Assembly: GCF_900142575.1 (NCBI RefSeq)
Contig: NZ_FRBI01000015.1
Coordinates: forward strand, 4,829-68,828
DNA length: 64,000 nucleotides
Source: Actinacidiphila paucisporea
Lineage (GTDB): Bacteria; Actinomycetota; Actinomycetes; Streptomycetales; Streptomycetaceae
Reading direction: 5' to 3'
Below the pieces are notes generated by a model. It was not told where the DNA came from, searched no databases, and saw only the letters and a list, made by a program, of their open reading frames with translations. Below are positions 43,494 through 53,327 of the stretch, one piece after another; positions within the stretch are counted from its first letter, which is position 1, and each line of letters starts with the position of its first letter. A program made the position numbers and the translations under genes.

Positions 43494-44519
43494 ATGGCGT
43501 CACGCGCGCTCGTCATCGGGCCCGCCGACTACGCGCCGGACTCCGGGATCGCCAGCCACCCTGAGATCGGGCAGAGCGCGCGCATGTACGGGCAGGTGCT
43601 CGAAAGCGATCCGCGGTGGGGCACCGACGCGGTCGAGGTGCTGCCCGCCGAGCAGCTCGGATCGGTCAACGACGTCATGGGAGCGGTCCAGCGGACCGCC
43701 GACCAGGCCGAACCGGGGGACACCCTGCTCGTCGTGTACGTCGGCCACGGCGCCTGCTGGAGCGACATGCCCGACGACCAGGTGCACCTGGCGGTCGGAT
43801 CGTCACGCCTGCTGCAGCCCCACACATGGCTGTCCAGCTGGTACGTCTACCGCGCCATCCGCCGCAGCCGGGCCTCGCTCAAGGTGCTGATAGCCGACTG
43901 CTGCTACTCCAACCTGCTGCCGCAGCTGAGCGGCGAGGGGACGAAACGCGGGCCGCTCGGCGTCGGGGCCGAGGGCACGTGCGTGCTGACCGCGACGAAG
44001 AACAACCCCAGGGCGGATGCGAAGGGCTGCCCCCGCCTGCCGGACGGGCTCGACACGTGCACGCCTTTCAGCGGCCATCTGCTCGACGTCCTGACGCGGG
44101 GCACGCGCCACCACGACGACGAACTCACCCTCGGCCTGCTGCGGGACGCCGTCCAGGCCCGGATGCACGGCTGTGACACGCCGCACGACCTGCCCAACAT
44201 GATCCTCAACGGCGGACGCGAGGGAATGCCGCTGTTCACCAACCGGATGGCCCGGCCGGACCGCGAGCGCACACCCTCGGCGCCCGCCTCGGCGGAGGAG
44301 TGGGTCGAGACGATGATGCGGGAGAGCCCCTACCCGCTCGACCGGCTGCTCGACGACCCGGCGAACGCCGGACGGGTCGTCACCCTGCTGGCCCAGCAGG
44401 CCAACGACGCCGGGCGGCGGTTGGCGCTGCGCGTCAACGAGCGGGCCAACCGGTACTTCGAGCGCCCCGAGCTCTTCGCCCAGTATTGGGCGGAGGCCGG
44501 ACAGGCCCTGCTCGCGTGA
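43494..44519 (+). CDS. Caspase-like (peptidase C14) protein
   Basis: The 341-residue protein has the caspase-fold strands and the full catalytic dyad: His 85 in LLVVYVGHGACW and Cys 137 in VLIADCCYSNLL. N-terminal ALVIGPADYA is the usual first strand. After the peptidase domain (about 1-265) is a helical C-terminus of about 75 residues (SAEEWVETMMRESPYPLDRL) that may bind a partner. Bacterial caspase-like peptidases in such operons are suspected of cleaving host proteins to halt growth on infection or damage. The gene is coupled by GTGA overlap to the next gene. Confidence 0.85.
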   Translation: MASRALVIGPADYAPDSGIASHPEIGQSARMYGQVLESDPRWGTDAVEVLPAEQLGSVNDVMGAVQRTADQAEPGDTLLVVYVGHGACWSDMPDDQVHLAVGSSRLLQPHTWLSSWYVYRAIRRSRASLKVLIADCCYSNLLPQLSGEGTKRGPLGVGAEGTCVLTATKNNPRADAKGCPRLPDGLDTCTPFSGHLLDVLTRGTRHHDDELTLGLLRDAVQARMHGCDTPHDLPNMILNGGREGMPLFTNRMARPDRERTPSAPASAEEWVETMMRESPYPLDRLLDDPANAGRVVTLLAQQANDAGRRLALRVNERANRYFERPELFAQYWAEAGQALLA

Positions 44520-46174
44520 CCGACGCCGGACTGGACGACTGGGTCGTCACCAACCCCATCCCCGACGTCGTCCGGCGCGTGCGGGTGATACGCGAGGGCG
44601 TACGCCACGACGGACGCGTCCTGCTCGCCCCGCAGCCGGCCGCGGTGATGCGGATCCTGCACGTCTTCGCGCTGCGCCGGTCGATAGACGACCTGCTGAG
44701 CATGGACCCCGCGGCCGCTGACCCGGCCGGCTTCGACTCCCTCGACGCGACGATCGTGCTGGCGCTCGCCGCCCTGACCCGACCTGTCGGGCAGGCGGCG
44801 CAGCTCGCGATCCGGCAGTGGACCAAGGAGTCCGAGCAGAGCGGGGAGCGCCGGCTGACCCGCGACCTGGTCCACGACGTCACCGCCCAGCGCATCGTGC
44901 CCGAGGTCGCGGAATTCGTCAGCGCGTGCCGCGGCCACGCCGAGCTGGTGGCCCAGACACTCGGCGCGTTCGTCTCGCCGGCGTCCGGCCGCACCACCCT
45001 CGACAAGGCCGCCCTCTTCATCGAGTTACGCGAACGCCAGTGCCACCAGGACGCCGACGCGCTGCTGGGGCTGGCCATCCGCGAGGCCGCCGCGCAGGCG
45101 CGGGCCGGCGCCCCGTCCGCCGTCCCCGAGGACCACGTGGGCATCGTGGGCGCGCTGTGCCACCTCAGCCCCTCTGAGCCGATCGTCGAGGAGTGGATCG
45201 CGCGGCGGATGGAGGCGGTGCACGAGCAGGCCGCCACCACGAGGATCGCCGCCGATCTGCTGGTCGGCGAGCCCGAGGGCGCCCTCAGGCTCGCCGACCA
45301 CATCGGGCGCACCTGGCGGCCGCGCCGCCTCGTGGGGCTGTGCGAGCGCCTGGTGGGGCGTTCTGAGGAGCGCTGCGCGGTGGTACGCGGTTACGCCGCC
45401 GCCCGCCCGGACGCCGAGTCGCTCGCCGAGGTCATCACGCACTGGTACAAGTCGGCCACGCTGTCCGGCACGTTCAGGGAGCTGCTCGCCGACGTGGTCG
45501 CCCGCGGCGCGGACCGCGGGCAGGGCCCGCGCACCACCGGCTTCCTGGAGGACCTGCACCAGACGCTGCACAACGACGCGGCGCCCGAGCGCTGCCGCGG
45601 CGAGCTGCGCGTCGCCGTCGCGGCCCACGTGTGGGGCAGGACCGGGACGGAGACCGCGCGGCTGCTCGGCCTCGTCGGACGCCGGGAGGTGCGGCGCGCG
45701 GCGCACTCGGTCAACCAGCGGCTCACCGCGCGGCTCATGGCGGGCGAGATCACCGCGGAGGCCTTCGTCGCCTACCTGGAGGCCCTGCAGGAGCAGCGCA
45801 ACGCCTCCACGCTGACCTTCCTCGCCCTGCGCGAGCTGTCGGACCCGGCGGCCTCCGACCACGCGCTGGAGGGCACCGCCTCGGTGATCGGCCGCATCGC
45901 GGCGCAGCTGTACGCGCAGGGCATGGCCGACGTCGGGTTCGACCTGCTGGAGCGCTGCCTGGAGAACGACCAGTGGCTCAGGGCGGAGGACGTGGCGGGC
46001 ATCGTCGCGCACGTGCGGCTCAGCGCCATGCCCGGCGACGAGCGCTGGGACGCGCTGCTCAGCGCCACCGTCGGCCGCTGGGCCGAGGTGAGCCGCAGGG
46101 ACGACGTCGTGGCCGAGTTGCGCCGCCGGCGGTACGGGGAGGACGCCGAGGCGGTCATCCACTTCGTACAGTGA
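44516..46174 (+). CDS. All-helical protein of unknown function in caspase operon
   Basis: The 552-residue product is predicted all-alpha, with Leu/Ala-rich helices through its length (TIVLALAALTRPVGQAAQLA, AEFVSACRGHAELVAQTLGA, RIAAQLYAQGMADVGFDLLE), like a helical-repeat scaffold. No NTPase motif, signal peptide or membrane segment was seen. It starts in the caspase stop (GTGA), so the two are made together. A sensor, adaptor or caspase substrate is possible; none is shown. Its last 20 bases overlap the convergent permease gene. Confidence 0.75.
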   Translation: MTDAGLDDWVVTNPIPDVVRRVRVIREGVRHDGRVLLAPQPAAVMRILHVFALRRSIDDLLSMDPAAADPAGFDSLDATIVLALAALTRPVGQAAQLAIRQWTKESEQSGERRLTRDLVHDVTAQRIVPEVAEFVSACRGHAELVAQTLGAFVSPASGRTTLDKAALFIELRERQCHQDADALLGLAIREAAAQARAGAPSAVPEDHVGIVGALCHLSPSEPIVEEWIARRMEAVHEQAATTRIAADLLVGEPEGALRLADHIGRTWRPRRLVGLCERLVGRSEERCAVVRGYAAARPDAESLAEVITHWYKSATLSGTFRELLADVVARGADRGQGPRTTGFLEDLHQTLHNDAAPERCRGELRVAVAAHVWGRTGTETARLLGLVGRREVRRAAHSVNQRLTARLMAGEITAEAFVAYLEALQEQRNASTLTFLALRELSDPAASDHALEGTASVIGRIAAQLYAQGMADVGFDLLERCLENDQWLRAEDVAGIVAHVRLSAMPGDERWDALLSATVGRWAEVSRRDDVVAELRRRRYGEDAEAVIHFVQ

Positions 46175-47972
46175 CGGCCGGCTGGTGCGGGGGAGGGGAG
46201 GCGACGGCCCCGTCCGGCGGGGCCGGCGTCGGGAGGGTCGGGGCGTGGTCGTCCATGTAGCGCACCGACAGCGTCACCATCTGGCGGAAGACGACGACGG
46301 CGAGCACCGCCAGCGGCACCGCGCTGACCAGCTTGACAAGGGGGTGCGCCGGCCACAGGAACCGGTTGGCGCTGGACGCGACGGTGGCGAAGGCGAAGTA
46401 GCCGTAGAGCAGCGCGGCCGAGCGGGCGGCCGGGCTCGTGCGGAGATGCCGCAGCTGGACCGCGTGGGCCTTGGCGTCGTACCAGCGTGAGGCGGGGGCG
46501 GCCAGCGGCAGGGCGAACAGCAGCAGGCAGCCCGCGGTCAGCGCCGCCATGCCCGGCCACAGCACGTCCCAGCCGGCCAGGTAGAAGATGACGGCGCTCG
46601 ACACGAACGCGGTCGTGGCCAGCACCCGCGACCGGCGCCGGGGGAAGAGCCGGGGGTCGCGGCGCTGCAGGGACGCGAGCACCACGCTCGGCGTCGCGTA
46701 GACCACCAGGGCAAGCACCGTGTCGATGTCGCCGAGGACCGACCACTTCCCGCCGAAGCACAGCAGGGCGACGCCGCTGATCACGAAGTCCACGATGAGG
46801 ATGAGCCAGTAGACGTCGAGCCGGTCCTCGCCGAAGAGCCGGCGCAGCCGTCCGTGGCCGAGGGTGATCGTCGAGAAGCTGGTCTTCTGCAGGCCCCGGT
46901 GCGTCAGGTGGGCGCGGCTGAAGGCGGCGATCTCACGGGTGAGCACGTAGGTGTAGACCATGCCGGCGCCGGCCGGCGACAAGATGGTGTCGACGTGGAT
47001 CAGCCAGACCAGCGGCGCCGCCGCCCAGTGCGGCGCGACCGCCGAGACGAACTGGGTGTAGGGGGAGCTGCCCGCGTCGACCGCCCCGCCGGACCGGTGG
47101 CGGATGTAGATCACCACGAACTGGAGCGCCACGTAGAGGAACACCGACCCCACGACCGTGCCGTAGACGGCCCGCCGCAGCCGCGCCGCCTCGCCGATGC
47201 CGCGCCGCCGGACGCCGCCGGCGAAGTCCAGCGGCCCCTGGTAGCCGAGGTAGGCGTAGATCACCCCGCTGCTGGTGACGGTGCTGATCACGGAGCCCAG
47301 GTCGTAGTGGTGGGGGTGGTGGACGCCGGGGGAGGGGTGCGCGGGGCCGAAGTGCGGCGGATGCCCGGGCGGGTGGAGCTCCGCGTAGACGAGCAGGGCG
47401 ACGATCAGCAGCGGCACGACGATCTTGAAGGCCGTCAACGCGTTGTTGATCACCAGGAACAGCCGCGGCCCGAGCAGATTGACCGCGGCGAGCAGCATCA
47501 CGAAGAGCAGCGACAGGGCGATGCCGCGCGCGGCCAGCCCGTCGCCGTCGGACTTGACCAGGCCGCCGGAGTGCTGCCACGTGGCCAGGCCGCGGGTCAT
47601 CGCGGCGGCCTCGCTCGCCGGGTTGACCGCGTAGAAGACCCACACCCCCGCCGCGACCACCGTCGCCACCAGGGGGCCGCTGCTCTGCAGGGGAAGGAAG
47701 ACCAGGCCGCCGGTCTTGGGCGCCGTGGTGCTCACCTGGACCATCACCGCCGCGATGACCACCAGCAGCGCGCCGCCGATGAGCCAGGAGAAGACGGCCC
47801 AGGACCCCGCGCCCGCGTCCGCCTCCACCGCGCCCAGCAGCCACCCGGAGCCCACCACCCCGCCTGCCCCCAGGAAGAGCAGGTCGTAGAACGACAGCAG
47901 CCGGCGCTCGGCCCGCTCCTCCGCCTTCGACGACGCCGTCCCGGCGCTCCGCTGCCCAGGTAAGTCGCTCAT
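46155..47972 (-). CDS. APC-superfamily amino acid permease
   Basis: A 605-residue protein with about 12-14 hydrophobic segments and APC hallmarks near the N-terminus (FYDLLFLGAGGVVGSGWLLG). One loop after helix 5-6 is rich in His and Pro (HPPGHPPHFGPAHPSPGVHH), unusual for the family and perhaps metal-binding. The C-terminus is Pro-rich. Substrate unknown. The gene ends inside the 3' end of the gene at 44516, on the opposite strand, so the two may interfere or be separately regulated. Confidence 0.85.
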   Translation of the reverse strand: MSDLPGQRSAGTASSKAEERAERRLLSFYDLLFLGAGGVVGSGWLLGAVEADAGAGSWAVFSWLIGGALLVVIAAVMVQVSTTAPKTGGLVFLPLQSSGPLVATVVAAGVWVFYAVNPASEAAAMTRGLATWQHSGGLVKSDGDGLAARGIALSLLFVMLLAAVNLLGPRLFLVINNALTAFKIVVPLLIVALLVYAELHPPGHPPHFGPAHPSPGVHHPHHYDLGSVISTVTSSGVIYAYLGYQGPLDFAGGVRRRGIGEAARLRRAVYGTVVGSVFLYVALQFVVIYIRHRSGGAVDAGSSPYTQFVSAVAPHWAAAPLVWLIHVDTILSPAGAGMVYTYVLTREIAAFSRAHLTHRGLQKTSFSTITLGHGRLRRLFGEDRLDVYWLILIVDFVISGVALLCFGGKWSVLGDIDTVLALVVYATPSVVLASLQRRDPRLFPRRRSRVLATTAFVSSAVIFYLAGWDVLWPGMAALTAGCLLLFALPLAAPASRWYDAKAHAVQLRHLRTSPAARSAALLYGYFAFATVASSANRFLWPAHPLVKLVSAVPLAVLAVVVFRQMVTLSVRYMDDHAPTLPTPAPPDGAVASPPPHQPAVTVRSG

Positions 47973-48335
47973 CCGCTCCCCTCGCGGCCCCTCGATCCCG
48001 CACGCCTACCGTGGGTGACGCCCAGGATACGGCGCACCCGCGACAACGGAGGCGACTTCGCCCACCCCGCGCGACGCCACCTCGACGCCGCGGCCCTCGG
48101 CGCCCCCGACGCCGTCGGGCCCCGCTCCGGCGACGTCACCACGGGCCGACCGCGACCGACGAGGGCCGGGTCGCGACACGTGACCCGGACCCGCGGGCGG
48201 CTGCGACCTCGCGCGGCCGGGGTGTAGGCCACTCCGGCGCCGATACGGGCGGTGGCGGTACGCGGGCCCGGCGGGCGGGTACGCACGTCCTTCCCGGTGG
48301 ATGCCCATGTCCGGGCGACGAAGGAGCGACGTTCC
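47973..48335. other. Divergent gap between permease and aldehyde oxidoreductase genes
   Basis: The 363 bases must hold both promoters. The frame of the Fe-S subunit is open back to 48252 but this part is not protein-like. No clear operator was seen. Confidence 0.45.
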
Positions 48336-48848
48336 GTGGATGTCGAGATCAGCCTCCAGGTCAACGGGGAGCCGCGGCGCCTGACCGTGGACACCCGGAC
48401 CACCCTGCTGGACGCGCTGCGGGAACGGCTCGGGGTGACCGGCCCGAAGAAGGGCTGCGACCACGGTCAGTGCGGGGCCTGCACGGTCCTGCTCGACGGG
48501 CGGCGGGTGAACAGCTGCCTGGCGCTGGCCGTCGCGCACGACGGCAGCGGGATCACGACCGTCGAGGGCCTGGCCGACGGGCAGGAGCTGCACCCGATGC
48601 AGAAGTCGTTCGTCCGCCACGACGCCTTCCAGTGCGGATACTGCACGCCGGGGCAGATCTGCTCCGCGGTCGGCATGCTCGCCGAGGCGCGGGCCGGCTG
48701 GCCCAGCGCCGTGACCGCGGACCTGGCGTATTCGACCGGACCGGTCGAGCTGTCGGAGGCGGAGATCAGGGAGCGGATGAGCGGCAACCTGTGCCGCTGC
48801 GGCGCCTACCGTGCGATCGTCCCCGCCATCCAGGAGGCAGCGCGTTGA
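48336..48848 (+). CDS. Aldehyde oxidoreductase, [2Fe-2S] subunit (PaoA/YagT type)
   Basis: A 170-residue iron-sulfur subunit: the plant-ferredoxin cluster motif GCDHGQCGACTVLLDGRRVN with the fourth Cys soon after, and the second cluster (CGYCTPGQ, then NLCRCGAYRAIVPAI). No twin-arginine signal is present with this start, unlike E. coli PaoA. GTG 48336 has AAGGAG 10 bases upstream. It is the first gene of a three-gene operon; its stop overlaps the FAD subunit start (TTGA). Electrons flow from Mo through these clusters to FAD. Confidence 0.93.
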   Translation: MDVEISLQVNGEPRRLTVDTRTTLLDALRERLGVTGPKKGCDHGQCGACTVLLDGRRVNSCLALAVAHDGSGITTVEGLADGQELHPMQKSFVRHDAFQCGYCTPGQICSAVGMLAEARAGWPSAVTADLAYSTGPVELSEAEIRERMSGNLCRCGAYRAIVPAIQEAAR

Positions 48849-49837
48849 AACCGTTCGACTACCGGCGTGCCGACGACGTGGCGGCAGCGGTCGCCCTGCT
48901 GTCCCGGGACCGCGAAGCGGTCTTCCTCGGCGGGGGCACCAACCTCGTCGACCACCTGCGGCTCGGCGTCGCCACGCCCGGCCTCCTCGTCGACATCACC
49001 CGGCTGCCGCTCGACCGGATCGAGGAGCTGCCGGACGGCGGGGTACGCGTCGGCGGCACCGTACGCAACAGCGACCTGGCCGCCGACCCGCTGATCAGGG
49101 AACGCTACCCGGTCCTGTCCCAGGCGCTGCTGTCCGGCGCGTCCGGCCAGCTGCGCAACCTCGCCACCACCGGCGGGAACCTGCTGCAGCGCACCCGCTG
49201 CGTGTACTTCCAGGACGTCACCACCGCCTGCAACAAGCGCGTTCCCGGCAGCGGCTGCTCCGCACTGGAGGGCTACCAGCGCTACCACGCGATCCTCGGC
49301 GCCTCGCCCGACTGCATCGCGACACACCCCTCGGACATGGCCGTTGCCATGGCCGTACTCGACGCCGTCGTCCAGGTGACCGGCCCGGACGGTGAACGCG
49401 CCGTGCCGCTCGGCGACTTCCACCGGCTGCCCGGCGACGAGCCGCAGCACGACACCGTGCTCCGGCACGGCGAACTGGTCACCGCCATGGACCTGCCGGC
49501 ACTGCCGGACGGCATGACGTCGCTCTACCGCAAGGTGCGCGACCGGGCCTCCTACGCCTTCGCGCTGGTGTCGGTCGCCGCCGCCCTCGACGTACGCGAC
49601 GGCGTGGTCGCCGACGTCCGGATCGCCCTCGGCGGGGTCGCGCACAAGCCCTGGCGGGCGGCCCGTGCCGAACGGGAACTGCGCGGCGCCCCCGCGACCG
49701 ACGACAGCTTCCGCCGCGCCGCGGAAGCGGAACTGTCCGCGGCGCAGCCCGTCGCGGGCAACGCCTTCAAGGTGCCGCTGGCCCGCAACACGCTGGTGGC
49801 GACGCTGCGCGAGCTGACCGGAAGGACCCCGCGATGA
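48845..49837 (+). CDS. Aldehyde oxidoreductase, FAD subunit (PaoB/YagS type)
   Basis: The 330-residue protein has the FAD-binding segment AVFLGGGTNLVDHLRLG and GQLRNLATTGGNLLQRTRC. The Cys-rich RCVYFQDVTTACNKRVPGSG stretch matches the extra [4Fe-4S] site of PaoB-type subunits. TTG 48845 overlaps the previous stop (TTGA) and has AGGAGG 7 bases upstream. The stop overlaps the large subunit ATG (ATGA), so all three subunits are co-translated. Confidence 0.93.
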   Translation: MKPFDYRRADDVAAAVALLSRDREAVFLGGGTNLVDHLRLGVATPGLLVDITRLPLDRIEELPDGGVRVGGTVRNSDLAADPLIRERYPVLSQALLSGASGQLRNLATTGGNLLQRTRCVYFQDVTTACNKRVPGSGCSALEGYQRYHAILGASPDCIATHPSDMAVAMAVLDAVVQVTGPDGERAVPLGDFHRLPGDEPQHDTVLRHGELVTAMDLPALPDGMTSLYRKVRDRASYAFALVSVAAALDVRDGVVADVRIALGGVAHKPWRAARAERELRGAPATDDSFRRAAEAELSAAQPVAGNAFKVPLARNTLVATLRELTGRTPR

Positions 49838-51930
49838 CCACCACGGACAGGCGCTTCCCGCCCCGCGCCGTCGGCACCCCGCTCGACCGCCTCGACGGGC
49901 ACGCGAAAGTCACCGGGACCGCGCGCTACGCCTACGAGCAGCCGGTCGACGCGCCGGCGTACCTCCACGCGGTGCAGGCCACCGTCGCCCGCGGCCGGAT
50001 CACCGCGATCGACACCGAGGCCGCCGAGGCGGTGCCCGGAGTGCTCGCCGTGCTCACCCACCACAACGCCCCGCGGTTGGCCGACACCGGGGACGCGGAA
50101 CTGGCGGTCCTGCAGTCCGACGCCGTCGCCTTCCGCGGCCAGATCATCGGCGGCGTGGTCGCCACCACGTCGGAGACCGCCCGGTACGCCGCGAGCCTGG
50201 TGCGTACCACCTACGACGAGCAGCCCCACGACACCGGCCTGCGGGCCGACCGCGACGACCTGTACGCCCCGGAGAAGGTCAACGGCGGATACGCGACCGA
50301 CACGGCGCAGGGGGACGTGGAGGCGGCTCTGGCCGCGGCGGCCGTGACGGTGGACCGGACCTACAGCACCGCGATGTACCACAACAATCCGATGGAACCG
50401 CTCACCACCGTCGCGTGCTGGGCCGACGGCGAGCTGACCCTCCACGACTCCACGCAGGGCGTGCACATGGTCCGTTCGCAGGTGGCCCCGCTGTTCCGCC
50501 TCGAAACCGAGCAGGTGCACGTCGTGTCCCCGCACGTCGGCGGCGGCTTCGGATCGAAGGGCACCCCGCACGCGCCGGTCGTGCTCGCGGCGATGGCCGC
50601 CCACCTCGTCCCGGGCCGGCCGGTCAAGTTCGCGCTCACCCGGCAGCAGATGTTCTCCCTGGCCGGCTATCGCACACCCACCGTCCAGCGCGTCCGCCTC
50701 GGCGCCGACCGCGACGGCCGGCTCGCCGCCCTCAGCGTGGACGCGATCTCGCAGACCTCGCGGATCAAGGAGTTCGCCGAGCAGACAGCGGTCCCGTCCC
50801 GGACGATGTACGCCGCCCCCCACCGCCGGACGACCCACCGGGTGGCGCGGCTCGACGTGCCGGTGCCGTCCTGGATGCGGGCGCCGGGGGAGTGCCCGGG
50901 GATGTTCGGCGCCGAGGTGGCGATGGACGAACTGGCCGACGCCTGCGGTGTCGACCCGGTCGAACTGCGCGTCCGCAACGAGCCGGAGACCGATCCCGAG
51001 TCCGGCCTGCCCTTCTCCAGCCGCAATCTCGTGGCGTGCCTGCGCGAGGGCGCGCGCCGGATCGGCTGGGAGCGGCGCGATCCGACGCCGCGTGCCCGGT
51101 ACGAGGAGGGACGGCTGGTGGGACTGGGAGTCGCGGCCTCCGTCTATCCGGTCCTGTGGATGCCCGGGTCGTCCGCGACCGTCCGGGCCGGCGCCGACGG
51201 CCGCTACACGGTCTCCATCGGCGCCGCCGACCTGGGCACCGGCACCTGGACCGCGCTGACCCAGATCGCCGCCGACGCCCTGGACGTACCGGTCGAGCGG
51301 GTCGAACTGAGGATCGGGGACACCGTGTTCCCGCCGGCGTCGGTCGCGGGCGGGTCGTCGGGCATCACCGCCTGGGGCTCGGCCGTCGTCCACGCCGCCC
51401 GGCGGATGCGCGAGAGCTTCGGCGAGTCGCCGCACGAGGGCGCCGAGGCCACCGGCGAGACCGGCGACAACCCGGCCACCGAGCGGTTCGCCATGTACGC
51501 CTTCGGCGCCCAGTTCGCCGAGATCCGGGTGCACCCCGAGACCGGTGAGGTGCGCGTACCGCGACTGGTCGGGGTCTTCGCGGCCGGCCGCATCGTCAAC
51601 CCGAAGACGGCCAGGTCGCAGTTGATCGGCGGCATGACGATGGGCCTGTCGATGGCGCTGCACGAACAGAGCTACTTCGACGACCACGTGGGCCAGGTCG
51701 CCAACCACGACTTCGCCGAATACCACATCGCGACCAACGCCGACGTCGACCGCATCGAGGCGTCATGGCTCGACGAGGACGACCCCCACGTCAATCCGAT
51801 GGGCACCAAGGGCATCGGCGAGATCGGAATCGTCGGCACCGCTGCCGCGGTCGCGAACGCCGCGTACAACGCCACCGGCGTCCGTGTCCGCGACCTGCCC
51901 ATCACCCTGGACAAATTCCTGGACTCCTGA
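49834..51930 (+). CDS. Aldehyde oxidoreductase, molybdopterin-binding subunit (PaoC/YagR type)
   Basis: The 698-residue catalytic subunit has the xanthine-oxidase family features: VGTPLDRLDGHAKVTGTARY at the start, VSPHVGGGFGSKGTPHAPVV at the cofactor, and the C-terminal GTKGIGEIGIVGTAAAVANA holding the catalytic Glu. Together with the two genes before it, it should form a Mo-cytosine-dinucleotide aldehyde oxidoreductase oxidising aromatic or aliphatic aldehydes. No PaoD/XdhC-type chaperone gene is nearby. Confidence 0.94.
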   Translation: MTTTDRRFPPRAVGTPLDRLDGHAKVTGTARYAYEQPVDAPAYLHAVQATVARGRITAIDTEAAEAVPGVLAVLTHHNAPRLADTGDAELAVLQSDAVAFRGQIIGGVVATTSETARYAASLVRTTYDEQPHDTGLRADRDDLYAPEKVNGGYATDTAQGDVEAALAAAAVTVDRTYSTAMYHNNPMEPLTTVACWADGELTLHDSTQGVHMVRSQVAPLFRLETEQVHVVSPHVGGGFGSKGTPHAPVVLAAMAAHLVPGRPVKFALTRQQMFSLAGYRTPTVQRVRLGADRDGRLAALSVDAISQTSRIKEFAEQTAVPSRTMYAAPHRRTTHRVARLDVPVPSWMRAPGECPGMFGAEVAMDELADACGVDPVELRVRNEPETDPESGLPFSSRNLVACLREGARRIGWERRDPTPRARYEEGRLVGLGVAASVYPVLWMPGSSATVRAGADGRYTVSIGAADLGTGTWTALTQIAADALDVPVERVELRIGDTVFPPASVAGGSSGITAWGSAVVHAARRMRESFGESPHEGAEATGETGDNPATERFAMYAFGAQFAEIRVHPETGEVRVPRLVGVFAAGRIVNPKTARSQLIGGMTMGLSMALHEQSYFDDHVGQVANHDFAEYHIATNADVDRIEASWLDEDDPHVNPMGTKGIGEIGIVGTAAAVANAAYNATGVRVRDLPITLDKFLDS

Positions 51931-52100
51931 ATTCCCGCACACCGGCCGGGCACCGCGGTGCGGTGGCATACGGCGCAGGTCGGCATCGGCCATCCGTCGG
52001 ATGTCGGACCCCCGGCGGCAGGGTGGTGACAGCGCGTCAGCGGACACCGTCCGGAGCGACGGGATCAGCGGCCTGCGGTCGGGCAGGGCCGCCGTGCGGC

Positions 52101-53219
52101 TCAGCGGAGGGTGCCGACGAGGCCCGCGTGGAAGGGAGTGAGCTCGTCTACGCGTCCGGCGAGGACCTTCTGAAGCCACTCGGGATCCCCGAGCAGGGCC
52201 CGGCCGACCGCCACGAGGTCGAACTCGTCGCGCTCCATCCGGTCGAGCAGCTCGCCGATGTCGGTGACCTCGGCCTGCATGCCCTGGAACACCTGCATGA
52301 ACTCGTTACTGAGGCCCACCGAGCCGACGCTGATGGCGGGTTTACCGGAGAGCTTCTTCGCCCAACCCGCCAGGTTGAGGTCGGAACCCTCGAACTCGGG
52401 GCGGTGGAAGCGCCGGGTGGAGCAGTGGAAGGCGTCGGCGCCCGCGTCGGCCAGCAGGCCGAGCATGGTCTGCAGTTCCTGCGGTGTCTCGGCGACCCGC
52501 GCCCGGTAGTCGTTGATCTTCCACTGGGAGAACCGGAAGGAGATCGGGAAGCCGGCGGAGACGCTCTCCCGGCAGGCGGCCACGATCTGGGCGGCGAAGC
52601 GGGTGCGGCCGCCGATATCGCCGCCGTAGGCGTCGGTGCGCCGGTTGGTACGGGCCCACAGGAACTGGTCGATCAGGTAGCCGTGGCCACCGTGGATCTC
52701 GACCCCGTCAAAGCCCAGTGCCTCGGCCGACGCGGCGGCCGTGGCGTAAGCGGCGACCACGTCGTCGATGTCCGACCGGGTCATCTCCCGGCCCGACTCC
52801 GTGCCGTCCAGGGCGATGCCGGAGGGGCCGATCCGCGGGGCGTCGGGGACCGGTGGATTGCCGGCGGTGCGGTCCATGCCCACGTGCCACAGCTGCGGCA
52901 GGATGCGGCCGCCCGCCCGGTGCACGGCCTCGGCCACGGCCGACCAGCCGGCGAGCGCCTCGTCGCCGTGGAAGTGCGGGACCCGGGCGCTGTTGCCCGC
53001 CGAGTCGTGGCCGACGTAGGTGCCCTCGGTGATGATCAAGCCGACACCGGCGGCCGCCCGCCGGGCGTAGTACCGTGCCACGTCGTGGCCCGGCACGCCG
53101 CCGGGGGAGAACTCGCGCGTCATCGGAGCCATCACGACACGGTTGGGCAGCGTGAGGCCTCCCAGGGAGAACGGACGGACCAGGACGTCCCTGACACGTT
53201 CGACGGAATTCATTGGCAT
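52101..53219 (-). CDS. Old-yellow-enzyme family NADH:flavin oxidoreductase
   Basis: The 372-residue TIM-barrel enzyme shows MAPMTREFSPGGVPG, ILPQLWHVGM, and the substrate-anion site motif GFDGVEIHGGHGYLIDQF, with FMN phosphate ligands near VGRALLGDPEW. It should reduce activated C=C bonds using NAD(P)H. ATG 53219 has GAAGG at 10 bases; ATG 53213 is possible. It is third in the leftward unit behind the exporter and flavin reductase genes, separated by 108 bases. Confidence 0.92.
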   Translation of the reverse strand: MPMNSVERVRDVLVRPFSLGGLTLPNRVVMAPMTREFSPGGVPGHDVARYYARRAAAGVGLIITEGTYVGHDSAGNSARVPHFHGDEALAGWSAVAEAVHRAGGRILPQLWHVGMDRTAGNPPVPDAPRIGPSGIALDGTESGREMTRSDIDDVVAAYATAAASAEALGFDGVEIHGGHGYLIDQFLWARTNRRTDAYGGDIGGRTRFAAQIVAACRESVSAGFPISFRFSQWKINDYRARVAETPQELQTMLGLLADAGADAFHCSTRRFHRPEFEGSDLNLAGWAKKLSGKPAISVGSVGLSNEFMQVFQGMQAEVTDIGELLDRMERDEFDLVAVGRALLGDPEWLQKVLAGRVDELTPFHAGLVGTLR

Positions 53220-53327
53220 CGGTGTTCGCCTTCGGTGAAGGCCGACCGGACGGCGAGGGGCTTCGGGCCGTGCGGTCGGTGTCTCGGGTGGGTGTGGTGA
53301 GGATCGGGGGTGGCCCCGGGGCCACGG

